Position numbers and translations under genes: made by a program. The notes beneath the pieces were generated by a model. The model had not been told where the DNA came from. It ran no database searches and was given only the letters and a program-made list of their open reading frames with translations. From the NCBI GenBank assembly GCA_903917735.1, contig CAIXBR010000074.1, positions 1 through 43,948 of the forward strand: a stretch of 43,948 bases of DNA. Reading direction: 5' to 3'. Source of the DNA: an uncultured Elusimicrobia bacterium. Its GTDB lineage: Bacteria > Elusimicrobiota > Elusimicrobia > Elusimicrobiales > UBA9959. Shown here one piece after another: positions 14,455-21,276 of this stretch. Each line of letters starts with the position of its first letter. Within the stretch, counting starts at the first letter, position 1.

Positions 14455-15072
14455 TCACGGGCCTGCGCGGACACAACGGACGTAGTAGCTGTTAGTCTTA
14501 TAGTCGTCGACCATGGTGCCATTGCCGAAGAACACGAGCCACGCGAAGCTACTACTCGGCACATAGGTGGTAGACGACCAGTAATAGCTGCTTTGTGTAT
14601 TCAAAAAATAGGCCGTGTTTATACTGGGGCTTTGCCGGCTGTAATCCACTATGCTCACCAGCTCCTTGATATTCGGCAGGCGCCAGTCGGCGAAGCCGGC
14701 GTAGGTTAAGCCTTCGCAAAGGGTTATCGCGGTCTCCCAGATATATGTGCTGCTTATGCCGGCGTCAACGGGGTTGGTTACCCACATAAGGCCGGTGCGG
14801 TTGTCTACGGTAACGGACGAGGTGGCCGTGCCGCCCCAGGCCGCGCCGTTGTAGATGGTAAAGTTCATGGTTGAAACGGAGTTGCCGTAATCGTGGTCTT
14901 CGCCGAAGGTTGCGGTATAGCTTGCGCCCTGTGCGGTGCCCGGGAAGGCGCAGCCCGCCGTAGAATAAGTGGAAATATCCACCGCCACCGCAAACCCGGC
15001 CGAGCAAACCAGCAGGCCGGCGGCAAGGATTAAGGGGTAAGGTTTAAGTAGTAAGTTTTTTATAATACGCAT
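14455..15072 (-). CDS. DUF1566 secreted protein B, DGR target
   Basis: A 205-residue secreted protein. ATG 15072 is preferred over the upstream GTG 15081 because a CGGTGA sits just before it and the signal peptide (MRIIKNLLLKPYPLILAAGL, ending AGFAVA) starts there. The DUF1566 domain has GLMWVTNP, WETAITLCEGL, DWRLPNIKELVSIVDYSR and YYWSSTTYVP, ending VRCVRAGP. The body is clearly paralogous to protein A, and the variable C-terminus differs at most exposed positions. It lies 67 bases upstream of the Avd-like gene on the same strand, a classical target-avd order, but the next gene downstream is another target and not a reverse transcriptase. Confidence 0.85.
   Translation of the reverse strand: MRIIKNLLLKPYPLILAAGLLVCSAGFAVAVDISTYSTAGCAFPGTAQGASYTATFGEDHDYGNSVSTMNFTIYNGAAWGGTATSSVTVDNRTGLMWVTNPVDAGISSTYIWETAITLCEGLTYAGFADWRLPNIKELVSIVDYSRQSPSINTAYFLNTQSSYYWSSTTYVPSSSFAWLVFFGNGTMVDDYKTNSYYVRCVRAGP
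14458..14583 (-). other. DGR variable repeat VR-B
   Basis: The 42 codons from YWSS to the Pro before the stop. Variable codons read AGT, AGT, AGC, TTC, CTC, TTC, AAT, ACC and so on, and all end in the same base as the equivalent codon of VR-A. It is the VR nearest the Avd-like gene and the only one followed by a strong hairpin. Confidence 0.85.
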
Positions 15073-15167
15073 AAAATTCACCGGGCACAGACCAAATCTG
15101 CTTTATTCATATATCGTGTTCATTATTCTACCGCTACTGAACAAAATCCCGCTATTTTGCTTATGCA

Positions 15168-15548
15168 TCACTTCCCTATTTCCGCAATAATTTTTTGTTG
15201 CAGCCGCAGGGCTCTTTCAAAAAGGGACCGCGCTTCTTCAAGTGTCACCTCATACCCTTCCTCATACCGTATAAGAACGGCGAACGGGGCCAGGTCGTCG
15301 GCTAAATCGGAAAATTCGAGGAATGACACATCCATAGCCTCGGCCTTTTCCAGCAGAAATACCAGGTCATGGGTGGGCTTGTATTCTGTTTTCCGGAAGA
15401 TGAGAAAGGCTTTAAGAAGTTTCTCCGCCAGCTGCTGGACATGAAAACCAATAACACCCGCCGGGGAATCCTTCGCCGCAAGAAGCGTTTCTACTGCCCT
15501 GCGATCTTCCTCCGCTTTTTCAAGGAGGATCTTAAGCGTGTTTTTCAT
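15168..15548 (-). CDS. HEPN-domain protein (module 1)
   Basis: A 126-residue all-helical HEPN protein. It has the usual GFHVQQLAEKLLKAFLIF helix near residues 33-50, followed by KPTHDLVFLL and later VLIRYEEGY. In MNT-HEPN toxin-antitoxin pairs the HEPN partner is the RNase-like toxin and the nucleotidyltransferase neutralises it. The expected R-x4-6-H motif is not cleanly present; only the His of THDL is clear, so activity is uncertain. The ATG (15548) lies inside the end of the upstream MNT gene (17-base overlap), which shows tight coupling. Confidence 0.85.
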   Translation of the reverse strand: MKNTLKILLEKAEEDRRAVETLLAAKDSPAGVIGFHVQQLAEKLLKAFLIFRKTEYKPTHDLVFLLEKAEAMDVSFLEFSDLADDLAPFAVLIRYEEGYEVTLEEARSLFERALRLQQKIIAEIGK

Positions 15549-15861
15549 AAATTTTAACCCCTTCCGATACCGCCTGGTAAACCACCGAATACTTGTCGTT
15601 TAACTTTCCTCTTATTTCCTGCGGCGTATAAACCAGAACATCAAACGGAAAAGGAAGCCCTTTTAATAATTTCCTCGCCTCGCTAATCCTTTTTTGAAGA
15701 CTAAGCGTTGTTTCTTTTTCAATAAGCACATCAATATCGCTGTATATTGTTTCCGTATCCCGGGCAAAGGAGCCGAAAATATATATGGCGTCAGGATTCA
15801 AAGCCGCAATTAAACGCCGCTTTATTTCCATATATATGTCTGTTTTTTGATCCTGTGTCAT
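15532..15861 (-). CDS. MNT nucleotidyltransferase (module 1)
   Basis: A 109-residue minimal nucleotidyltransferase. The active-site signature is IFGSFARDTETIYSDIDVLI at about residues 28-47 (GSF plus DxD), and a third acidic residue is in FDVLVYTP. It precedes and overlaps the HEPN gene. The start ATG 15861 follows an AGAGG. MNT antitoxins in such pairs can AMPylate the HEPN toxin; that activity is known for the family and not shown here. Confidence 0.87.
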   Translation of the reverse strand: MTQDQKTDIYMEIKRRLIAALNPDAIYIFGSFARDTETIYSDIDVLIEKETTLSLQKRISEARKLLKGLPFPFDVLVYTPQEIRGKLNDKYSVVYQAVSEGVKIYEKHA

Positions 15862-15901
15862 ATAACCTCTATGGGCTGCCGCCTTTTTGTGCTACTCCTT
15901 A

Positions 15902-16282
15902 TTAAAGAAGACCGAAGTAACTTCGCATAATTTTTCTCACGTCCTGCATAACTCTTACACATTCACCCGCTTCCGCCAAAGATACTTCAGGACCGGGATA
16001 ACGGACATCCACGGCAAAAGTGGAAAGCTTTATTAAGTCATCCCTGAAGCATTCCAGTCCAGGACTGAGATTTCCGCACCGCTGAAGCAGTATTTCAAGG
16101 TCGTGGATCTTCTCAAAGACGATGTCGTGTTCCTGAAGCAAAGCTTTCATGTACTTTTCCACGCACTGCTGCGAATGGAAACAGACGGCATCGCTCACGA
16201 CCGGGTCGGCCTTAAGCTCCCGAACCGCCACGAGATGATCATTCTCCGCCTTTAAAATCCATTCTTTTGTCAGTTCTTTCAT
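15902..16282 (-). CDS. HEPN-domain protein (module 2)
   Basis: A 126-residue HEPN protein, only distantly similar to the HEPN of module 1, so this is not a recent duplication. Landmarks are CFHSQQCVEKYMKALLQEH near residues 34-52, KIHDLEILLQRC, and the C-terminal VDVRYPGPEVSL. Its ATG overlaps the stop of the upstream MNT gene by four bases (ATGA). Probable toxin of an MNT-HEPN pair; as in module 1, the catalytic Arg of the R-x4-6-H motif is not evident. Confidence 0.87.
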   Translation of the reverse strand: MKELTKEWILKAENDHLVAVRELKADPVVSDAVCFHSQQCVEKYMKALLQEHDIVFEKIHDLEILLQRCGNLSPGLECFRDDLIKLSTFAVDVRYPGPEVSLAEAGECVRVMQDVRKIMRSYFGLL

Positions 16283-16578
16283 AGCGCGGCGCCCTTTTCA
16301 ATGATTTGCTTTATAAAGAAATCTCCAAGTCTGATCCTCTCGGCTATTTGCTCCGGTGTCCGGACCATGACGTCGATCGGCTCGGATGATTCGAGTTCTC
16401 TGCGTATCAAATACGCCTGTTCCCTTACGGAAATTGTTGTGCGCATGATTACGAGAAGATCAATATCACTGTCCTTGCCTGGAATGCCATAGGCGCGAGA
16501 GCCGAACAGGAGAATTCTGTCGGGATTGAATTTATCCCGTATCTTTTGCGCAAGCCGCTGTATTTGAGCCTCTGTCAT
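16279..16578 (-). CDS. MNT nucleotidyltransferase (module 2)
   Basis: A 99-residue minimal nucleotidyltransferase with ILLFGSRAYGIPGKDSDIDL at about residues 22-41 (GSR plus DxD) and IDVMVRTPEQ as the third acidic strand. It starts at ATG 16578 behind a good GGAGCG. It is the first gene of the module and probably the antitoxin or modifying partner of the HEPN protein that follows. The two modules are separated by only 40 bases and may share a transcript. Confidence 0.87.
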   Translation of the reverse strand: MTEAQIQRLAQKIRDKFNPDRILLFGSRAYGIPGKDSDIDLLVIMRTTISVREQAYLIRRELESSEPIDVMVRTPEQIAERIRLGDFFIKQIIEKGAAL

Positions 16579-16810
16579 AAAATCGCTCCTTCCTAATCTT
16601 TTAACCGGGGGAGACTATAGAAACATGCAGGCTCAGGCGGTAATGCGCCCGACACAATTCGCTACGCAGCGCGTAGCGGATCCCTTTACTGGCGCGGCAG
16701 GCCCTGCTTCTGGCGGCAGCCAGAATATTCTTTACACCCTCATAAACTTGGTTGGCAGCAATTTCTTTCATAATCCTTATCCCTGTACCACTTATTCCTT
16801 AATCCTTCCC
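16579..16810. repeat. Gene-free spacer with clustered small hairpins
   Basis: No gene seen. It contains a perfect 8-bp inverted repeat with a three-base loop (CGCTACGC 16660-16667 / GCGTAGCG 16671-16678), a palindromic GCAGGCCCTGC near 16697-16707, and a 7-bp hairpin TTCTGGC/GCCAGAA (16708-16725). This is where the missing 3' half of the DUF1016 gene would be expected, so the stretch may be deletion scar or REP-like debris. Confidence 0.6.
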
Positions 16811-17437
16811 TCACTGTGTAACCCCCTGTGCCAAATCTGACTGAGGCGGAGGCAAGGTATGCCTGAAATTGGTGACGGCCTTGACTTGGCGCTCGTACAG
16901 TCCGGACTCGATTTGAAGAACCATCACAGGCCGGCTCCAGCCATGTTCGATGGCCTTCCGGGCGTACCACAGACGTTGAATAGGGTCCTTGAGTTTGGCC
17001 AGCAGTTCCAAGTTTTGTCCCCAGGGTATTTCTCCAACGACCCGTGGGAGATTCTTGCCGTCCAAATCTCCAACGGCCCGTTGGAGATTTGAAACCTGTT
17101 CGGTCCAGGCTAAGTAGAAAGCGCGCATATCCCAGACATTCTGCCGGGAAAATCCGCCTACACCAGGAAATTCACGCTGCAAGTCGGCCGCCAAGCGCTC
17201 AACTACGGACTTGCCCCAACCTTCCGCGCGCTGACGCTCTATGATGGACTTGCCGATGTACCAGTACAAGCCGATCAGTTCGCTGTTGACCGCGAGGGCC
17301 GCCTTGATCTGGGCGGTACGGATACGGGACTTGAGGTCTTCAAGGAATTGCGGGTAGTTCTTTGGCAGCGTGTCCAACTGGGCTGTGGAACGTTGCACAA
17401 TTGACTTCTCCTGTGCCTTTTGGCTTTTAATTTTCAT
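16811..17437 (-). pseudogene. DUF1016 / YhcG-like nuclease gene, 3'-truncated
   Basis: A 208-residue remnant of a DUF1016 (YhcG-type, PDDEXK) protein. The start ATG 17437 follows AAGGG. The N-terminal domain is intact: LYWYIGKSI, GWGKSVVERLAADL, FSRQNVWDMRAF, VGEIPWGQN, RLWYARKAIEHGWSR and IESGLYERQ, then TLPPPQSDLAQG. At that point homologues continue into the PDDEXK nuclease domain, but this frame stops almost at once (VTQ), so the catalytic half is missing. A probable 18-residue in-frame insertion carrying a perfect 12-bp palindrome precedes VGEIPWG. It lies 17 bases after the end of gene C. Either a pseudogene or a free-standing N-terminal (DNA-binding) domain. Confidence 0.75.
17064..17090. 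repeat. 12-bp perfect palindrome inside coding sequence
   Basis: AAATCTCCAACG (17064-17075), a three-base loop, and CGTTGGAGATTT (17079-17090). It lies within the DUF1016 gene and codes for part of NLQRAVGDL, in a segment that looks like an insertion relative to the family. A copy-like half repeat (GGGAGATTC, 17046-17054) lies nearby. Confidence 0.8.
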
Positions 17438-17454
17438 ACCCTTATCCCTTTCCA

Positions 17455-18654
17455 TCACTGCGTTACCCAGGCGCCTTGGGCGTCTATGGGCTGCCACTGT
17501 GTGGCGGTCACAAGCCGCAGGGTTATTGAAGCGTAGGCCAGGGCGGGGACGCTGTTGTAAATTGCACCGTTAGCGGTGGAATCCTCAATATAGGCGCCGC
17601 CCGTGGCCACTACGGCAACCGCTCCTAAGCCCAGCTTTACTATTGTTACGGTGGCGCCAATATCCGCCGCGCTCACCGCCGGCAGCACTACCGTCCGCGC
17701 GAAGGCGCTGTTCACGGTTATGGTCTTGCCGAAATCCGCGGCGGAAAGTACAATGCCCGTGTCCGCAGCGGCCACGGGCGCGCGCGCCAGCAGGGCCGTG
17801 CCGGTGATAGTGGCCGAGGCGGCGGCTATCCCCTGGAAGGTGTTTGCGCCGGTGAAGGTCTGCGTGGACGACAGGTACGCCCCGTCGGTTACCGATTCCG
17901 CATTAATGGGCAAATTACCAATAGCAGAGGACGGGCCTGCGCGGACACAACGGACGTTGAGTGGGCTAGTCTTACCACCGTTGTACATGCCGCCACCGCT
18001 GAAGTCCACGTCCAACGCACCGCTACCACTCGCCTCAGTAGAACTCCAGTAAATTGCGCTAGTATTAAATCCTCCGACCACATTTTTCTGCGCATACAAC
18101 AAACTCAACTCGGTTTTTGACGGCAGATACCAGTCGTCATAATACTCACCGTTAACTGTAACACTATAATCGGCGCAGACCTGCGCGGCGTAGCTGCCTG
18201 CATGCTGCATGGTGCTTATTATTACGGTATTGGCTTTACCGGCGTATACGCCATCTAGGCTTGCACCTATAGCAGGACCGATTGAGGTCTTAAACCACAC
18301 TATTCCTGTGCTCTGGTCCGCTGTGGCGGCTATCAGCACCTGCCGGCCTGCGGCGTCCACCCAGAAGATAATGCCGCCGCCGTAGCTGTCGCCTATCTTG
18401 TAGGTATGGGTGGAAAAGCCGGTTAAAGCGGAGCCATCGCCGTAGAATTTGGCGGCTGAGCTGTAGCCCACCATATAGGCGTTGCCTTTGGAATCCGCAC
18501 TAAAAACCGTGGCGGCGTCCTTGTCCTGCACACTGAATTTGGTGCTGCCGTCATTGGTATCCAGCTTAACCTCCGCATCTTCGGCAAAAGCGCTGCTTAC
18601 AACGGCAAAAGCCGCTAAAACCCCGGCAAACACCATTGTTTTATATCCCTTCAT
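17455..18654 (-). CDS. DUF1566 protein C with tail-fibre-like flanks, DGR target
   Basis: A 399-residue secreted protein; ATG 18654 follows AAGGTG. The signal peptide (MKGYKTMVFAGVLAAFAVVS, ending AFA) is followed by an N-terminal segment with LDTNDGSTKFSVQD and YGDGSALTGF, as in phage-tail-fibre-like repeats. The DUF1566 domain (about 85-242) follows, with GGGIIFWVDAAGRQVLIA, WYLPSKTELSLLYAQK and YWSSTEASGSG, closing VRCVRAGP near 242. A conserved tail of about 155 residues (ESVTDGAYLSSTQTFTGAN to GAWVTQ) completes it, so the variable segment is internal. It belongs to a tandem triplet with D and E. The role is probably display of a variable ligand-binding domain on the cell surface; the ligand is unknown. 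Confidence 0.85.
   Translation of the reverse strand: MKGYKTMVFAGVLAAFAVVSSAFAEDAEVKLDTNDGSTKFSVQDKDAATVFSADSKGNAYMVGYSSAAKFYGDGSALTGFSTHTYKIGDSYGGGIIFWVDAAGRQVLIAATADQSTGIVWFKTSIGPAIGASLDGVYAGKANTVIISTMQHAGSYAAQVCADYSVTVNGEYYDDWYLPSKTELSLLYAQKNVVGGFNTSAIYWSSTEASGSGALDVDFSGGGMYNGGKTSPLNVRCVRAGPSSAIGNLPINAESVTDGAYLSSTQTFTGANTFQGIAAASATITGTALLARAPVAAADTGIVLSAADFGKTITVNSAFARTVVLPAVSAADIGATVTIVKLGLGAVAVVATGGAYIEDSTANGAIYNSVPALAYASITLRLVTATQWQPIDAQGAWVTQ
17932..18051 (-). other. DGR variable repeat VR-C
   Basis: The 40 codons from YWSSTE to VRCVRAGP in gene C. Compared with VR-D, 23 codons differ between codons 5 and 32, and 19 of them keep the third base. Codon 13 is TTG where A, B and E have TGG and D has AGG, all reachable from AAG in a template. 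Confidence 0.8.
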
Positions 18655-18691
18655 AAAAACACCTTGTACCTTCCACTTCTCCTCCCCACAG

Positions 18692-18712
18692 GTGACCTGG
18701 GCCGCTGGTCAC
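18692..18712. repeat. Intergenic hairpin between genes D and C
   Basis: GTGACC (18692-18697), a nine-base loop, and GGTCAC (18707-18712). The surrounding 27 or so bases recur almost identically between genes E and D (19943-19969), so the spacer was copied with the gene during tandem duplication. There is no T run after it. It may be an mRNA processing or protein-binding site. Confidence 0.65.
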
Positions 18713-18725
18713 TGGCAACATCCCC

Positions 18726-19919
18726 TTACTGCGTTATCCAGGCGCCCCTGCCGCCTACAAGCAGCCATTGCGTAGAGGTAACAAGCCGCAGCGTTATGGC
18801 GGCGTAGGCCGGGAAAGCGGCGTTATTGTAAATTGCGCCGCCGGCGGTGGAATCCTCAATGTAGGTGCCTCCCGCTGCCTGTACCGTAACCATGCCCGCG
18901 CCCAGCTTTACCACGGTTATGGTAGCGCCAATATCTGCCGCGCTAACAGTAGGCAGGGTTACCGTACGCGCCACGGCGCTGTTAACGGTTATGGTCTTGC
19001 CGAAATCCGCGGCGGAAAGCGCTATGCCTGTGTCAGCAGCGGCCACAGGGCTGCGCGAAATCCTGGCCTCACCGGTGATAGTGGCCGAAGCGGCGGTTAC
19101 GCCTTGAAAAGCATTTGCGCCGGTGAAGGTCTGCGTGGACGAAAGATAAGCCCCGTCGGTTACCGATTCAGCAGAAATGGGCAAATTACCGATAGAAGTT
19201 GACGGGCCGGCGCGCACGCAGCGGACGTAGTCGCTGTTAGTCCTAGCGTAGTAGCCCATGTAGCAAGTGTCGAAGCGCACGTGCCTCGCGTTGGTAGCAC
19301 CCTGTTCATTAGAACTCCAATAATAACCAAGTCCAAAACCTCCTACTATAGTTTTCTGAGTACACAATAGACTCAACTCGATCATTGATGGCAGATACCA
19401 ATCGCCATAGTACTCGTGGGTTACCGGATCAGTAACGCTGTAATCTGCGCAGACCTGCGCCGCATAGTTGCCTGCGTGCTGCATGGTGCTTATAATAACG
19501 GTATTCGCCTTGCCGGCGTATATGCCGTCTAAGTTTGCCCCTGTAGTGTTTGAGTTATTACTCCACTGTATGCCCGCGCTCTGGTCCGCCGTGGCGGCTA
19601 TCAGCACCTGCTGGCCGGCCGCGTCCACCCAGAAGATTATGCCGCCGCCGTAGCTTTCGCCTATTTTAAAGGTGTGGGTTGAAACATTTGCCAAAGCGGA
19701 GCCGTCGCCATAATATCTGGCGGCTGAGCTGTAGCCCACCATGTAGGCGTTGCCGTCGGAATCCGCGCTGAAAACCGCGGCGGAGGCATTGTCCTGCACC
19801 ACAAATTTAGTTGTGCCGTCGTTGGAGTTAAGTTTTATAGTGTCTTCGGCAAAAGCGCCGTTTACAACGGCAACAGCCGCTAAAACACCTGTAAAAATTA
19901 TTTTTCTGCACCTTTTCAT
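18726..19919 (-). CDS. DUF1566 protein D with tail-fibre-like flanks, DGR target
   Basis: A 397-residue secreted protein. I place the start at ATG 19919, which gives MKRCRKIIFTGVLAAVAVV with cleavage after AFA and has AAGGTGG just before it; an upstream ATG would only translate the intergenic hairpin. The layout matches C: IKLNSNDGTTKFVVQD, YGDGSALANV, then the DUF1566 domain with GGGIIFWVDAAGQQVLIA, WYLPSMIELSLLCTQK, YYWSSNEQG and YVRCVRAGP. The conserved tail ends GAWITQ. D is the most diverged of the three in the variable segment. It starts 58 bases after gene E and ends 71 bases before gene C, so a shared transcript is likely. Confidence 0.85.
   Translation of the reverse strand: MKRCRKIIFTGVLAAVAVVNGAFAEDTIKLNSNDGTTKFVVQDNASAAVFSADSDGNAYMVGYSSAARYYGDGSALANVSTHTFKIGESYGGGIIFWVDAAGQQVLIAATADQSAGIQWSNNSNTTGANLDGIYAGKANTVIISTMQHAGNYAAQVCADYSVTDPVTHEYYGDWYLPSMIELSLLCTQKTIVGGFGLGYYWSSNEQGATNARHVRFDTCYMGYYARTNSDYVRCVRAGPSTSIGNLPISAESVTDGAYLSSTQTFTGANAFQGVTAASATITGEARISRSPVAAADTGIALSAADFGKTITVNSAVARTVTLPTVSAADIGATITVVKLGAGMVTVQAAGGTYIEDSTAGGAIYNNAAFPAYAAITLRLVTSTQWLLVGGRGAWITQ
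19203..19322 (-). other. DGR variable repeat VR-D
   Basis: The 40 codons from YWSSNE to VRCVRAGP in gene D, with variable codons such as CAC, CGC, GAC, ACT, TGC and TAC. The 3' end uses CGC TGC GTG CGC where others use CGT TGC/TGT, so the homing region has drifted slightly. Confidence 0.8.
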
Positions 19920-19943
19920 AGAACCACCTTCCACTCCCCACTG

Positions 19944-19964
19944 GTGACCTGGGCCGCTGGTTAC
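19944..19964. repeat. Intergenic hairpin between genes E and D
   Basis: GTGACC (19944-19949), nine bases, then GGTTAC (19959-19964), with one G-T pair. It is the sister of the hairpin at 18692-18712. Confidence 0.65.
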
Positions 19965-19977
19965 TGGCAACCTCTCC

Positions 19978-21231
19978 TTACTGCGTTATCCAGGCGCCTT
20001 TGCCGCCCACTAACATCCATTGCGTGGCGGTCACAAGCCGCAGCGTTATGGAAGCGTAGACCGGGCCTACGGCTTGATTGTAAATTGCTCCGCCGGCGGT
20101 GGAGTCCGCTATATAGGTTGCCGCCGCGGCCTGTATGGCAACCCTGCCTGCGCCCAGCTTTACCACGGTTACGGTGGCGCCAATATCCGCCGCGCTCACC
20201 GCGGGCAGGGTAACCGTTTGCGCGGCGGAACTGTTCACGGTTATGGTCTTGCCGAAATCCGCGGCGGAAAGAACAATGCCCGTGTCGGCAGCAGCCACAG
20301 GGCTGCGTGAAAGCCTGGCCTCACCGGTTATAGTGGCCGAGGCGGCAGTTACGCCTTGAAAAGCATTTGCCCCGGTGAAGGTCTGCGTGGACGACAGGTA
20401 CCCCCCGTCGGTTACCGATTCCGCGTTGGTCGGCAAATTACCAATAGCAGAGGACGGGCCTGCGCGCACGCAACGGACGAAGACGCTGGTAGTTTTATCG
20501 CCGGCGCCCATGCTGCCACCATTGTAGAAGACCACGAACCACGCGAGGGTAGTATCCGGCACATTTTCAGTAGAACTCCAGTAAAGTGCCCAACTAGTAT
20601 TAAATCCTCCGACCACATTTCTCTGCGCATACAGCAACCCCAATTCGGTCTTTGACGGCAAATACCAGTCGTCATAATATTCGCCGTTTACCGTAACGCT
20701 ATAATCGGCGCAGACCTGCGCCGCATAGCTGCCCGCGTGCTGCATGGTGCTTATAATAACGGTATTGGCTTTACCGGCGTATATACCGTCAAGATTTGCC
20801 CCGGTTGCGTTCGTGTTATTGCCCCATTTTATGCTTGTGCTTTGGTCCGCCGTGGCGGCTATCAGCACCTGCCGGCCGGCGGCGTCTACCCAGAAGATTT
20901 TGCCGCCGCCGTAGCTGTCGCCTATCTTGAAGGTATGGGTGGAAACATTTGTCAAAGTGGAGCCGTCGCCATAGTATTTGGCGGCTGAACTATAGCCCAC
21001 CATATAGGAGTTGCCTTTGGAATCCGCGCTGAAAACCGTGGCGGCGGCATTATCCTGCACCACAAATTTAGTGGTGCCATCGTTGGAATTAAGCTTGATC
21101 CCTGTATCCGCCGCAAACGCACAATCCGCGGCGACAAAAACCAGGCACGCCACTAAATAAGTTCTTAAAAGGTGCCAGGTACCTTTTAGGTTTTTTGGGC
21201 GCAGCCCGTTAAGCCGGTTTAGCCAGTTCAT
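19978..21231 (-). CDS. DUF1566 protein E with tail-fibre-like flanks, DGR target
   Basis: A 417-residue secreted protein and first gene of the triplet. ATG 21231 is chosen because a GCGGAG lies just upstream; the further start at 21273 has no such site. Its N-terminus (MNWLNRLNGLRPKNLKGTWH and onward to CAFA) is unlike those of C and D and contains a REP-like palindrome in the DNA. The body matches: IKLNSNDGTTKFVVQD, YGDGSTLTNV, GGGKIFWVDAAGRQVLIA, WYLPSKTELGLLYAQR and YWSSTENVP, ending VFVRCVRAGP near residue 272 (start 21231). The conserved 155-residue tail closes with GAWITQ. The variable segment is one codon longer than in A and B. Confidence 0.85.
   Translation of the reverse strand: MNWLNRLNGLRPKNLKGTWHLLRTYLVACLVFVAADCAFAADTGIKLNSNDGTTKFVVQDNAAATVFSADSKGNSYMVGYSSAAKYYGDGSTLTNVSTHTFKIGDSYGGGKIFWVDAAGRQVLIAATADQSTSIKWGNNTNATGANLDGIYAGKANTVIISTMQHAGSYAAQVCADYSVTVNGEYYDDWYLPSKTELGLLYAQRNVVGGFNTSWALYWSSTENVPDTTLAWFVVFYNGGSMGAGDKTTSVFVRCVRAGPSSAIGNLPTNAESVTDGGYLSSTQTFTGANAFQGVTAASATITGEARLSRSPVAAADTGIVLSAADFGKTITVNSSAAQTVTLPAVSAADIGATVTVVKLGAGRVAIQAAAATYIADSTAGGAIYNQAVGPVYASITLRLVTATQWMLVGGKGAWITQ
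20455..20583 (-). other. DGR variable repeat VR-E
   Basis: The 43 codons from YWSSTEN to VRCVRAGP in gene E. At codons 10-13 it reads GAT ACT ACC CTC against GTT GCT GCC TCC in A and AGT AGT AGC TTC in B: same third bases, different first and second bases throughout. It has one extra Gly codon around position 22-23. Confidence 0.85.
21166..21188. repeat. REP-like palindrome in signal-peptide coding sequence of gene E
   Basis: TAAAAGGTGCC, one central base, GGTACCTTTTA: the arms pair fully with one G-T wobble. It lies inside the N-terminal coding sequence of gene E and is absent from C and D. Palindromes of this AAGGTACC/GGCACCTT type are common scattered repeats in environmental bacteria. 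Confidence 0.65.
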
Positions 21232-21276
21232 TTTTTTCTCCGCTGTTACAAACACTTCAAATTGGGAGCACAATAC

